A stretch of DNA of 8,521 nucleotides from Butyrivibrio sp. GTDB lineage: Bacteria; Bacillota_A; Clostridia; Lachnospirales; Lachnospiraceae. The stretch is taken from positions 1 to 8,521 of the forward strand of contig JAILOW010000129.1 in NCBI GenBank assembly GCA_024690635.1, in the 5' to 3' direction. Below, one piece after another: positions 1-5,559 of this stretch. How positions within the stretch are numbered: position 1 is the stretch's first letter; each line of letters starts with the position of its first letter. A model generated the notes under the pieces. That model had not been told where the DNA came from. It saw only the letters and a program-made list of their open reading frames with translations, and ran no database searches. A program made the translations under genes and the position numbers.

Positions 1-205
1 CTTTATCAAATTCCGTCATGCCCATACCTTCTTCAAAAGAGACCGGAATATCCGTATCACCCGGATTCCCGCTCTCATTACCGTCAACCTTGGCAGGCCT
101 GTTCTCCGTACCGCCGGGCTTTAATACCGTCTCATTTTTCCCGCATCCGGTAAAGCATCCCGCCAGCAGGATACATGATAAAAGAAATGCTATTTTTCTT
201 TTCAT
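1..205 (-). CDS. Putative small lipoprotein, N-terminal part only
   Basis: This is the first 68 codons of a gene that runs off the left edge of the window. The start is the ATG at 205-203, preceded by a GAGGT ribosome binding site about 7 bases upstream. The protein opens with a short basic stretch (MKRK), a hydrophobic segment, and a lipobox LLAGC with the cysteine at residue 17; a second possible lipobox FTGC puts a cysteine at residue 21. It should therefore be exported and lipid-anchored on the outer face of the membrane. After the signal comes a Gly/Asn/Asp/Pro-rich linker (about residues 24-55), typical of surface lipoproteins, and then an acidic region. The functional domain lies outside the window, so no function can be given. 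It starts 23 bases after the thyA stop on the same strand and is probably co-transcribed with it. Confidence 0.8.
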   Translation of the reverse strand, partial: MKRKIAFLLSCILLAGCFTGCGKNETVLKPGGTENRPAKVDGNESGNPGDTDIPVSFEEGMGMTEFDK

Positions 206-228
206 TCAAAAGACCTCACATATTCCCG

Positions 229-1080
229 TCAGATGGCAATGGGAATATCCTTAAGCTGCTCACCCGCAACTTCATATCCCTCAAGGGATACGTCGTTTCT
301 TGTAAACTCGTAAAAGTCCTTAACATCAGGATTTAGATGGAACTTAGGTGCAGGAAGAGGCTTTCTCTCAATAAGTTCCTTGATAAGAGGAACATGTCTG
401 TCATAGATATGAGCATCAGCTATAACATGCACCAGCTCTCCCACATTCATGTCGCAGACCTGAGCGATCATATGCACCAGAACCGCGTACTGAACAACGT
501 TCCAGTTATTGGCTGCAAGTACGTCCTGGGATCTCTGATTCAGGATGGCGTTGAGAGTAAGTCTGTCCTCGCCGGGCTTTTGTGTAACATTGTAAGTTAC
601 GCTGTAAGCGCATGGGTACAGATGCATCTCATGAAGATCCGAGAAAACATAAGTGTTTGTCATGATCCTGCGGCTGAAGGGATTGTTTTTAAGGTCATAG
701 ATGACCCTGTCCATCTGGTCAAACTCTCCCTCTTTATAAATGCTCTTTTGCCCGATCTGGTATCCGTAGGCCTTTCCGATGGAACCTGTCTCATCTGCCC
801 ACTCATCCCAGATGTGGCTGTTAAGATCGTTTATGTTGTTGCTCTTTTGCTGATAGATCCACAAAACCTCATCGGTAGCGCTTTTAAGAGCTGTCTTTCT
901 AAGAGTCATAATGGGAAACTCTTTGGAAAGATCGTATCTGTTCACTACTCCGAATTTCTTGATAGTATAAGCCGGTTCCCCGTCCGGCCAGTGAGGACGA
1001 ACCTTTTCACCCTCGGTAGATGTGCCGTTCTCCAAAATATCCCTGCACATTGAAATAAAGATCTCGTCAGCTCTGCTCAT
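229..1080 (-). CDS. thyA: Thymidylate synthase (ThyA, Bacillus/phi3T-like subgroup)
   Basis: ThyA methylates dUMP to dTMP using methylenetetrahydrofolate, giving dihydrofolate; it is a cytosolic homodimer. The 283-residue product carries the family landmarks in order: the LWIYQQKSNNINDLN region (about 73-87), HIWDEW (89-94), YGYQIGQ (105-111), SRRI (136-139; the phosphate-binding arginines), the catalytic cysteine C157 in LYPCAYS, QRSQD (182-186), an NNWN asparagine near 194, and DAHIYDRH for nucleotide binding (222-229). It ends in PIAI, as family members end in a short hydrophobic tail. The usual PCH at the active site is PCAY, which with the overall pattern resembles B. subtilis ThyA (PCVY, from memory) more than the E. 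coli type. The start is ATG 1080, because a GGGAGGAG site lies 5 bases upstream; a longer reading from TTG 1095 would put that site inside the coding region. It follows the nuclease gene by 21 bases. Confidence 0.95.
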   Translation of the reverse strand: MSRADEIFISMCRDILENGTSTEGEKVRPHWPDGEPAYTIKKFGVVNRYDLSKEFPIMTLRKTALKSATDEVLWIYQQKSNNINDLNSHIWDEWADETGSIGKAYGYQIGQKSIYKEGEFDQMDRVIYDLKNNPFSRRIMTNTYVFSDLHEMHLYPCAYSVTYNVTQKPGEDRLTLNAILNQRSQDVLAANNWNVVQYAVLVHMIAQVCDMNVGELVHVIADAHIYDRHVPLIKELIERKPLPAPKFHLNPDVKDFYEFTRNDVSLEGYEVAGEQLKDIPIAI

Positions 1081-1085
1081 TGTTT

Positions 1086-1093
1086 CTCCTCCC
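1086..1093 (-). promoter_or_regulatory. Strong ribosome binding site of thyA
   Basis: GGGAGGAG on the minus strand, 5 bases before ATG 1080. It lies in the 21-base gap after the upstream nuclease gene. It fixes the thyA start at 1080 and rules out the in-frame TTG at 1095, whose codons would overlap this site. Confidence 0.85.
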
Positions 1094-1101
1094 AAAACTT
1101 T

Positions 1102-2703
1102 TCATTTACTCCATTTATCACACAGCGAATTTATCTGATCCGCAAATTTTGCTTTGTCCTTGTTGGAAATACCCTCGGACTTGGCTATGATGCCCATAAG
1201 GCGGGCGCCTGCTGCCTTGAGCCTTGCATAAACATCGGAAACAAGCGTGGATTCCTTTTTCTTGATGGGAATAGGCACGCCCTCTTTAAGAAGCTGCCCT
1301 GAAATAAGGTCAAACTCCGTTCCGCTGTAAGGAGCATAGGTATCAAAGCCGTGCTCTTTCCTCAGATAATCCGCATAGGCGGTACATACGCTGTCTTCAC
1401 CGTGAACAATAAATACTTTCTTTGGTTTTTCCTTAAATCCGTTTATCCATTCCGTAAGTCCGTTCTTATCCGCATGTCCCGACAGGCCCTCCAGCTTTTC
1501 TATCTCCGCATCCACATCGATGGTCTCGCCAAAGAGCTTTATCTGCTCCGCGCCGTCAATAATGGCTCTTCCGGTGGTACCAACAGACTGATATCCAACA
1601 AAAAGAATGGTGCTTTCTTCTCTCCAGAGATTGTGCTTCAGATGATGTCTGATCCTGCCTGCCTCGCACATTCCGGAAGCGGATATGATGACCTTGGGTT
1701 CCGGATCCTCGTTGATGGCCCTTGACTCCTCCGTTGTGATGGACAGATTAAGTCCCGGAAAATCAATAGGATTTATGCGCTTTTTAATCAGCTCAAGTGC
1801 CTCATCGTCGTAGCAGTCATACTGGTTTTTCTGAAAAATCTCAGTAGCCTCCACAGCAAGGGGGCTGTCCACAAATACAGGAAAACGCGGATTGCTCTTA
1901 ACAAGGCCTTCCTTTTTAATAAGTCTTATGAAGTACAGGATTTCCTGTGTTCTTCCAACCGCGAAGGAAGGTATCACCACGTTTCCGCCTCGGGCAAAGG
2001 TTCTGTCCAGGATCTGTGCCAGCTCTTTTACATAATCGGGCTTTTCCTCAGAGTGCAGCCTGTCGCCGTAAGTGGACTCCATGATGACGTAGTCGGCGGA
2101 CTCAGTCATTTTAGGATCTCTTATAAGAGGCTGGTTCTTGTTTCCGATATCTCCCGAAAAGACGATCTTTTTGGTGACACTTTTTTCAGTAAGCCAGACT
2201 TCTATGCTGGAAGAGCCAAGCAGATGCCCTATATCCGTAAATCTGATCCTGATGCCTTCCGCAACTTCTATCTCTTTGTCATAACTGCAGGGAACGATGG
2301 TCTTTATGGTGTTCTCAGCATCCTCCATGGTGTAGGCAGGCTCGATCTGAGAAATGTCCTTGTTTCTCTTGCCCTTTCTGCTGCGCCACTCTGCCTCCTG
2401 CATCTGGATGTGGGCACAGTCCCTTAACATAATGCTGCAAAGATCGGCGGTAGCCTCTGTGGCAAATATCTTTCCTCTGAATCCCTGTGAGTATAAAAGC
2501 GGGAGATTTCCCGAATGATCCACGTGTGCGTGGGTTAAAAATACGTAGTCGATCTCAGGAGCAGAAACAGGCAGCGGTACATTTTCAAAATAATCCTTCC
2601 CCTGCTCCATGCCATAGTCGATCAGCATCTTTTTACCTGCCGCTTCAAGGTAATGACAGCTTCCCGTCACCTCGTGATCAGCACCGATAAACATAAGCTT
2701 CAT
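1102..2703 (-). CDS. MBL-fold beta-CASP metallo-hydrolase / RNase (Ysh1/CPSF73-like, COG1236 type)
   Basis: This 533-residue protein has the full motif set of the beta-CASP nucleases, zinc enzymes that usually cut RNA as endo- or exonucleases. The N-terminal metallo-beta-lactamase fold carries HAHVDH (residues 58-63), the motif 3 histidine in GHLLGSS (H160) and SGD (D185). The beta-CASP insert carries the motif A acid in MESTYGDR (E209), motif B histidines in SGMCEAGRIRHH (353-354) and motif C in LSGHAD (H410), followed by VHGE (H434). Length and motifs fit the bacterial Ysh1/CPSF73-like group rather than RNase J. The start is most likely ATG 2703 (MKLMFIG...), 9 bases after GGAG; ATG 2709 is only 3 bases from it. 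An ATG at 2745 is in frame but overlaps the predicted -10 box. The last 50 or so residues are basic and may help bind RNA (inference). It is first in a probable operon with thyA. The substrate is unknown. Confidence 0.9.
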   Translation of the reverse strand: MKLMFIGADHEVTGSCHYLEAAGKKMLIDYGMEQGKDYFENVPLPVSAPEIDYVFLTHAHVDHSGNLPLLYSQGFRGKIFATEATADLCSIMLRDCAHIQMQEAEWRSRKGKRNKDISQIEPAYTMEDAENTIKTIVPCSYDKEIEVAEGIRIRFTDIGHLLGSSSIEVWLTEKSVTKKIVFSGDIGNKNQPLIRDPKMTESADYVIMESTYGDRLHSEEKPDYVKELAQILDRTFARGGNVVIPSFAVGRTQEILYFIRLIKKEGLVKSNPRFPVFVDSPLAVEATEIFQKNQYDCYDDEALELIKKRINPIDFPGLNLSITTEESRAINEDPEPKVIISASGMCEAGRIRHHLKHNLWREESTILFVGYQSVGTTGRAIIDGAEQIKLFGETIDVDAEIEKLEGLSGHADKNGLTEWINGFKEKPKKVFIVHGEDSVCTAYADYLRKEHGFDTYAPYSGTEFDLISGQLLKEGVPIPIKKKESTLVSDVYARLKAAGARLMGIIAKSEGISNKDKAKFADQINSLCDKWSK

Positions 2704-2712
2704 AGGCATGTT

Positions 2713-2718
2713 CTCCTT
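2713..2718 (-). promoter_or_regulatory. Ribosome binding site deciding the nuclease start
   Basis: AAGGAG on the minus strand. It is 9 bases from ATG 2703 and only 3 bases from ATG 2709, so 2703 is preferred. Initiation further upstream at 2745 would read through this site. Confidence 0.7.
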
Positions 2719-2735
2719 TTTTGTGACTTTAATAT

Positions 2736-2744
2736 AGTATATCA
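2736..2744 (-). promoter_or_regulatory. Extended -10 promoter for the nuclease-thyA-lipoprotein operon
   Basis: The minus strand reads TGA-TATACT, an extended -10 element matching TATAAT at five of six bases. It is followed about 17 bases later by the AAGGAG ribosome binding site. No good -35 box is visible; at 17-bp spacing there is only a T-run. The leader would be short. Position and orientation fit the first gene of the minus-strand unit. This is a sequence-based prediction. Confidence 0.55.
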
Positions 2745-2755
2745 TAAAGTAATCA

Positions 2756-2784
2756 TGGAAAAAATCTGAGCTTTTTGGTAGAAT
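2756..2784 (+). promoter_or_regulatory. Sigma-A-type promoter for the DUF3048-traX operon
   Basis: TGGAAA (2756-2761, four of six to TTGACA), a 17-base spacer, then TAGAAT (2779-2784, five of six to TATAAT) preceded by a TGG extended -10. It implies a leader of about 30 bases before ATG 2823. It is back to back with the predicted nuclease promoter, with the two -10 boxes about 40 bases apart. Confidence 0.6.
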
Positions 2785-2822
2785 GGTTTAGATTGATTTA
2801 ATTCGCATAGGAGATATGAAAA

Positions 2823-3977
2823 ATGTATTTAAAATTATTTGGTAAAAAAGCTACTGCAGCTATACTGTGCGTTACTACTGTAATGGCGGTAACAGCTTGC
2901 GGCAAAACCCAGGAGGAGCCTCAGCAGGCTGCTGAGACAGGTCTTTCCGTAGAGTATATCGACAATTCTGCAACAGCCGCTACTTCAGCAGAAGTTCAGG
3001 AAGAGCCCGAAGAGGAATATGTTCTTCCCGACGGCATGTATTTCAGCGAGGTCACAGGTGAGCCCATCAGCGAGGAGCTCAAGGATCAGCGCCCCATCGC
3101 AGTAATGGTTGACAACGAGATCAAGGCACTTCCTCACTTCGGTACATCAGAGGCAGACGTTGTATACGAGCTTATGAACAGCACACTCAACGACCGTGTT
3201 ACCAGACTTATGTGCATCGTAAAAGACTGGGGTGCCATCGAACAGCTTGGTTCAGTCAGAAGTACACGTCCCACCAACATCATGCTTGCTGCTGAGTGGA
3301 ACGCAGTTCTTTGCCACGACGGTGGTCCCTACTACAACGATCAGTACTTCTCACAGCCATGGTCAGCTCACTTCTCAGGAACCTTCTCCCGTGTAAACAA
3401 CGGTAAGGCAAGAGAGTTCACAGAATACGTTATTGACGGTGATCTTGACAAAAACTTCTCCGGACATGATGGTGATTCAGCATATTCAACAACCTACAAC
3501 GAATATGCCAACGAGGGAAGCCACTTCAACTTCACAAAATATGGCAAAAAGATCAATCTTGATGAGAAATACTCAAGATCCTACAATGCCAAGAAAGTTG
3601 TTCTTCCTTTCACACACAACGGATCACAGCTTATCTATAACGAAGACACACAGGAATATGAGTACTATGAGTACGGCGAGCGTCATGAGGATGCTGAAGA
3701 TGATGCTCCTCTTTCCTTCAAGAACGTAATCCTTCAGGATTGCACCTTTGCACAGCTTGACGAGCACGGTTATCTTATTTACAACTGCATCGATTCCGGC
3801 AAGAACGCATGGTACCTCACAAACGGCGTTGCCAAGGATATCACATGGGTTAAGTCAAGCGAAACCGACGTTACAAGATTTTACGATGAGAACGGCGAAG
3901 AGCTTGAGATCAACACAGGAAAGACCTACATCGGACTTATTCCTGATGATACATGGGACAAGGTAATCTTCGAGTAA
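2823..3977 (+). CDS. DUF3048 (YerB-family) lipoprotein
   Basis: A 384-residue exported lipoprotein. Residues 1-26 are a lipoprotein signal with lipobox VTAC (lipidated C26), followed by an acidic, low-complexity linker (about 30-66). The N-terminal DUF3048 domain (about 75-215) shows RPIAVMVDN (90-98), ADVVYE (111-116), GSVRSTRP (143-150) and HDGGP (165-169). The C-terminal DUF3048 domain (about 255-380) shows the tract ending NGVAKDITWVK (334-344) and the NTGKTYIGLIP motif (364-374). YerB-type lipoproteins are widespread in Firmicutes; their biochemical role is not established, so none is assigned beyond a cell-surface location. The start is ATG 2823, 8 bases after AGGAGA; an ATG at 2816 is in another frame and stops after 9 codons. 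Codon use appears more biased toward C-ending codons than in the following traX gene, which may reflect high expression (by eye, not measured). Its TAA is directly followed by the traX ATG. Confidence 0.9.
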   Translation: MYLKLFGKKATAAILCVTTVMAVTACGKTQEEPQQAAETGLSVEYIDNSATAATSAEVQEEPEEEYVLPDGMYFSEVTGEPISEELKDQRPIAVMVDNEIKALPHFGTSEADVVYELMNSTLNDRVTRLMCIVKDWGAIEQLGSVRSTRPTNIMLAAEWNAVLCHDGGPYYNDQYFSQPWSAHFSGTFSRVNNGKAREFTEYVIDGDLDKNFSGHDGDSAYSTTYNEYANEGSHFNFTKYGKKINLDEKYSRSYNAKKVVLPFTHNGSQLIYNEDTQEYEYYEYGERHEDAEDDAPLSFKNVILQDCTFAQLDEHGYLIYNCIDSGKNAWYLTNGVAKDITWVKSSETDVTRFYDENGEELEINTGKTYIGLIPDDTWDKVIFE

Positions 3978-4784
3978 ATGGACACTTTCAAGAAGCTTAG
4001 CGGTAACACCTTAAAAGTAATAGCATGTATTTCAATGTTAATAGATCATCTTGCTGCTGGCATGATGGTTCAGGTGGTAAGATGCGGCTTCTACCCGGAA
4101 GAGATTCCTTTTGAAAAACTAAATGCTTTTTACAAAACAGTCAGAGGCATCGGCAGAACAGCATTTCCAATCTTTTGCTTTCTGCTGGTAGAAGGTTTTG
4201 TTCATACGAAAAACAGGCTAAGATACGCTCTTAGCCTGTTAATTTTTGGCTTTATTTCAGAAGCCTTTTTTGATGTCACCTTTTATGCCAAGGAAGATGT
4301 ATTTAATATAAACATCTTTCATGTGCTTTCAGTAAACCGTGATGTCCTAAATGACCACTGCAATGTATACTTTACTCTTCTCCTTGGATTTCTGGCCATC
4401 TGGGCTGCAGACACCATCATAAAATATATGCAAAAGAACAGTCTGCCTGCAGTAATGTATTACAGCATCGCCCTTGCTATCATGGCTCTTTTTGTCTTTA
4501 TCGCAGAAAAGATGATAACCGACTACCATGGCTACGGCGTGGCACTTATCTGCATATTCTATGCACTGAAATCATATGAACCTGTAAACATCATTGCAGG
4601 GTATCTTTTTATCTCAAACCTCGGAAGAGAGTACCTTGCCTTTCCCGGATTTATACTGATGTTTTTCTACAGCCACAAAAGAGGCAAGGACCTTGGAAAA
4701 CTCAAGTATCTGTTCTACGCCTTCTACCCCGTCCACATAGGACTTATCTATCTGCTTCGCTGCTTCATCTGGGGCAGGCAGTAA
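3978..4784 (+). CDS. TraX-family integral membrane protein (putative acetyltransferase)
   Basis: A 268-residue, strongly hydrophobic protein with the TraX pattern: LKVIACISMLIDHLA (12-26, with the conserved Asp-His pair D23/H24), GIGRTAFPIFCFLLVEGF (57-74), a basic loop HTKNRLRYA (76-84), GFISEAFFD (91-99), NVYFTLLLGFLA (129-140), DYHGYGVAL (182-190), and a C-terminal FYAFYPVHIGLIYLLR (246-261). I estimate seven or more membrane segments. The named member, F-plasmid TraX, N-acetylates pilin. Chromosomal homologues are common in Firmicutes and their substrates are mostly unknown, so an acyl transfer role is family-based inference. ATG 3978 directly abuts the stop of the lipoprotein gene. There is only a poor ribosome binding site (AAGGT about 14 bases upstream), so translation is probably coupled. 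No conjugation or pilus genes lie nearby. A strong hairpin followed by a T-run lies within the gene at 4212-4247. Confidence 0.85.
   Translation: MDTFKKLSGNTLKVIACISMLIDHLAAGMMVQVVRCGFYPEEIPFEKLNAFYKTVRGIGRTAFPIFCFLLVEGFVHTKNRLRYALSLLIFGFISEAFFDVTFYAKEDVFNINIFHVLSVNRDVLNDHCNVYFTLLLGFLAIWAADTIIKYMQKNSLPAVMYYSIALAIMALFVFIAEKMITDYHGYGVALICIFYALKSYEPVNIIAGYLFISNLGREYLAFPGFILMFFYSHKRGKDLGKLKYLFYAFYPVHIGLIYLLRCFIWGRQ
4212..4247 (+). terminator. Terminator-like hairpin inside traX
   Basis: AACAGGCTAAGA (4212-4223), loop TACGC, TCTTAGCCTGTT (4229-4240): a perfect 12-bp stem followed on the plus strand by AATTTTT. On the minus strand the opposite arm runs into five Ts. It spans traX codons 79-88 (N-R-L-R-Y-A-L-S-L-L). 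Structurally it qualifies as an intrinsic terminator. Whether it works during active translation is unknown, because ribosomes would normally melt it. It could reduce traX expression when translation is uncoupled, or act on antisense transcripts. Confidence 0.45.
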
Positions 4785-4815
4785 AAAAAGAATGCCGTAA
4801 AGGCATCCTTTTTTT
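4783..4815. terminator. Bidirectional intrinsic terminator between convergent genes
   Basis: A7-G-(A)-ATGCC, loop GTAAA, GGCAT-(C)-C-T7. This forms a stem with a five-pair GC-containing core, one A.C mismatch, a G-C pair and seven A-T pairs. It reads as hairpin plus T-run on both strands. The traX TAA (4782-4784) and the TAA of the convergent gene (complement of 4814-4816) are both part of it, so one 33-base element ends both transcripts. Confidence 0.9.
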
Positions 4816-5404
4816 AGTTCATGTATTTTTTGTCGATCATATCAGCCATTGCTCTCTGGGCACCTGAAATATCAGTTGTGGAAATAGTGTAGTCGCAGAG
4901 CCTGCCTGCTTCAAAGGATACTTTTCCGGACTCTGAAGCCCTTACAACATCCACCTGCTCGTAGCCGCTTTCCTTATCTCCCGTAAGCACATATACAAGC
5001 TCATCAGGCTGAACATTTATATTCACATCTATTGTCACTGTATCATCAAAAACAGTATCTTCGTAGAAGCTTATTTCATAAGTCCCGGGATAAAATCCAT
5101 CCCTTATCTTTGTCACAGTTCCGCCGAATGGAAGTGTTCCGTCTTTTGTACTTACAGTCACTCTCTGGGAGAGTCTGCCGTTTTCAAGAACAACTCCTCC
5201 GGGAAGCTTGTTTACTGTAGAATTTTCCGCAACGATATCAGCCAGCGTGCTCTCAGCACTGCTGTAGGCTGCTGTTCTATAAAAATCCGTTTTTCCGGTT
5301 CTGGCATAAATGCCATATTTGAATGTACCGAAAAACGCAGAAACAGCTACCAGAAATGCGACAAGGACTACTGTTCTACGTTTCCCTGTCAAAGTCATAG
5401 CCAT
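4814..5404 (-). CDS. Membrane-anchored extracytoplasmic protein of unknown function
   Basis: A 196-residue protein that I do not recognise. Residues 1-10 are short and basic (GKRR at 7-10); 11-30 are hydrophobic, giving a signal anchor or possibly a cleaved signal peptide (VSA near 21-23). There is no lipobox. The remainder is polar, probably outside the cell, and looks mainly beta: alternating hydrophobic stretches at about 80-100, 107-140 and 150-176, with Gly/Asp/Pro turns (KLPGG, FGG, FYPGTYE). A single late cysteine (C170) makes an internal disulfide impossible. The C-terminus (about 180-196) is predicted helical and charged. A beta-sandwich surface domain is plausible, but that is inference. 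The start is ATG 5404, 8 bases after GGAG; M3 at 5398 is a less likely alternative. It appears monocistronic, with its own promoter and a structured leader upstream and the shared terminator at its end. Confidence 0.75.
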   Translation of the reverse strand: MAMTLTGKRRTVVLVAFLVAVSAFFGTFKYGIYARTGKTDFYRTAAYSSAESTLADIVAENSTVNKLPGGVVLENGRLSQRVTVSTKDGTLPFGGTVTKIRDGFYPGTYEISFYEDTVFDDTVTIDVNINVQPDELVYVLTGDKESGYEQVDVVRASESGKVSFEAGRLCDYTISTTDISGAQRAMADMIDKKYMN

Positions 5405-5420
5405 AATACTATCTCCGTGC

Positions 5421-5438
5421 TTAAACGTTTTCGTTTAA
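5421..5438. promoter_or_regulatory. Perfect inverted repeat upstream of the unknown membrane protein (possible operator or RNA hairpin)
   Basis: TTAAACG-TTTT-CGTTTAA, two perfect 7-base arms around 4 bases. It ends 4 bases before the GGAG ribosome binding site of the gene starting at 5404. The AACGTTT core resembles LacI-family operators, and the site partly overlaps a poor match to the catabolite-responsive element pattern. As RNA it would form a small hairpin next to the ribosome binding site. The two roles cannot be separated from sequence alone. Confidence 0.4.
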
Positions 5439-5441
5439 AAG

Positions 5442-5475
5442 AAAAAATTCCGTCGTGAATAAATACTCACGACGG
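5442..5475 (-). terminator. Terminator-like hairpin in the leader of the unknown membrane protein, downstream of trkH
   Basis: On the minus strand, CCGTCGTGA (5475-5467), an 8-base loop, TCACGACGG (5458-5450), then AA and six Ts. The 9-bp stem is perfect and GC-rich. It could end read-through transcripts from trkAH, whose last stop is 85 bases upstream. It also lies at the predicted transcription start of the next gene's own promoter, so it may instead be an attenuator or a stabilising 5' hairpin. Confidence 0.7.
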
Positions 5476-5479
5476 ATAA

Positions 5480-5509
5480 ATCTTATCACACTTTGGACAC
5501 AATTTTCAA
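5480..5509 (-). promoter_or_regulatory. Predicted promoter of the unknown membrane protein
   Basis: Minus strand TTGAAA (5509-5504), 18-base spacer, TAAGAT (5485-5480) with a TGA extended -10. An A/T-tract region at about 5518-5540 just upstream could act as an UP element. The predicted start is near 5473, at the base of the hairpin at 5450-5475, giving a leader of about 70 bases before ATG 5404. Confidence 0.55.
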
Positions 5510-5559
5510 TGGATTTTCGAAAAAAAGTTTATTTTTTTTTAATAATTGTTAGGATATTT

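Noticed and set aside
337..1053. 238-codon open frame on the plus strand opposite thyA
   Set aside because: It lies entirely antisense to a well-supported ThyA with intact motifs, and its translation shows no recognisable domain. It is a shadow of the thyA codon pattern.
2758..2778. Apparent inverted A-run/T-run around TCTGAGC between the divergent genes
   Set aside because: Only the A and T runs pair; the central bases are not complementary, so it is neither a credible terminator nor a credible operator.
3433..3966. Two shifted-frame open reading frames inside the DUF3048 gene
   Set aside because: They share the strand and lie wholly within an intact lipoprotein gene with both DUF3048 domains. 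The translations are low-complexity Thr/Ser/Met-rich, as expected from reading biased codons out of frame.
3978..4784. TraX as evidence of an integrated conjugative element
   Set aside because: No relaxase, type IV secretion, integrase or attachment-site repeats are in the window, and the neighbours are housekeeping genes. TraX homologues are common on Firmicutes chromosomes.
5521..5540. A-run and T-run that could pair as a hairpin after trkH
   Set aside because: The stem would be only A-T pairs with no GC core. It is more likely simple AT-rich intergenic DNA or an UP-like element than a terminator.
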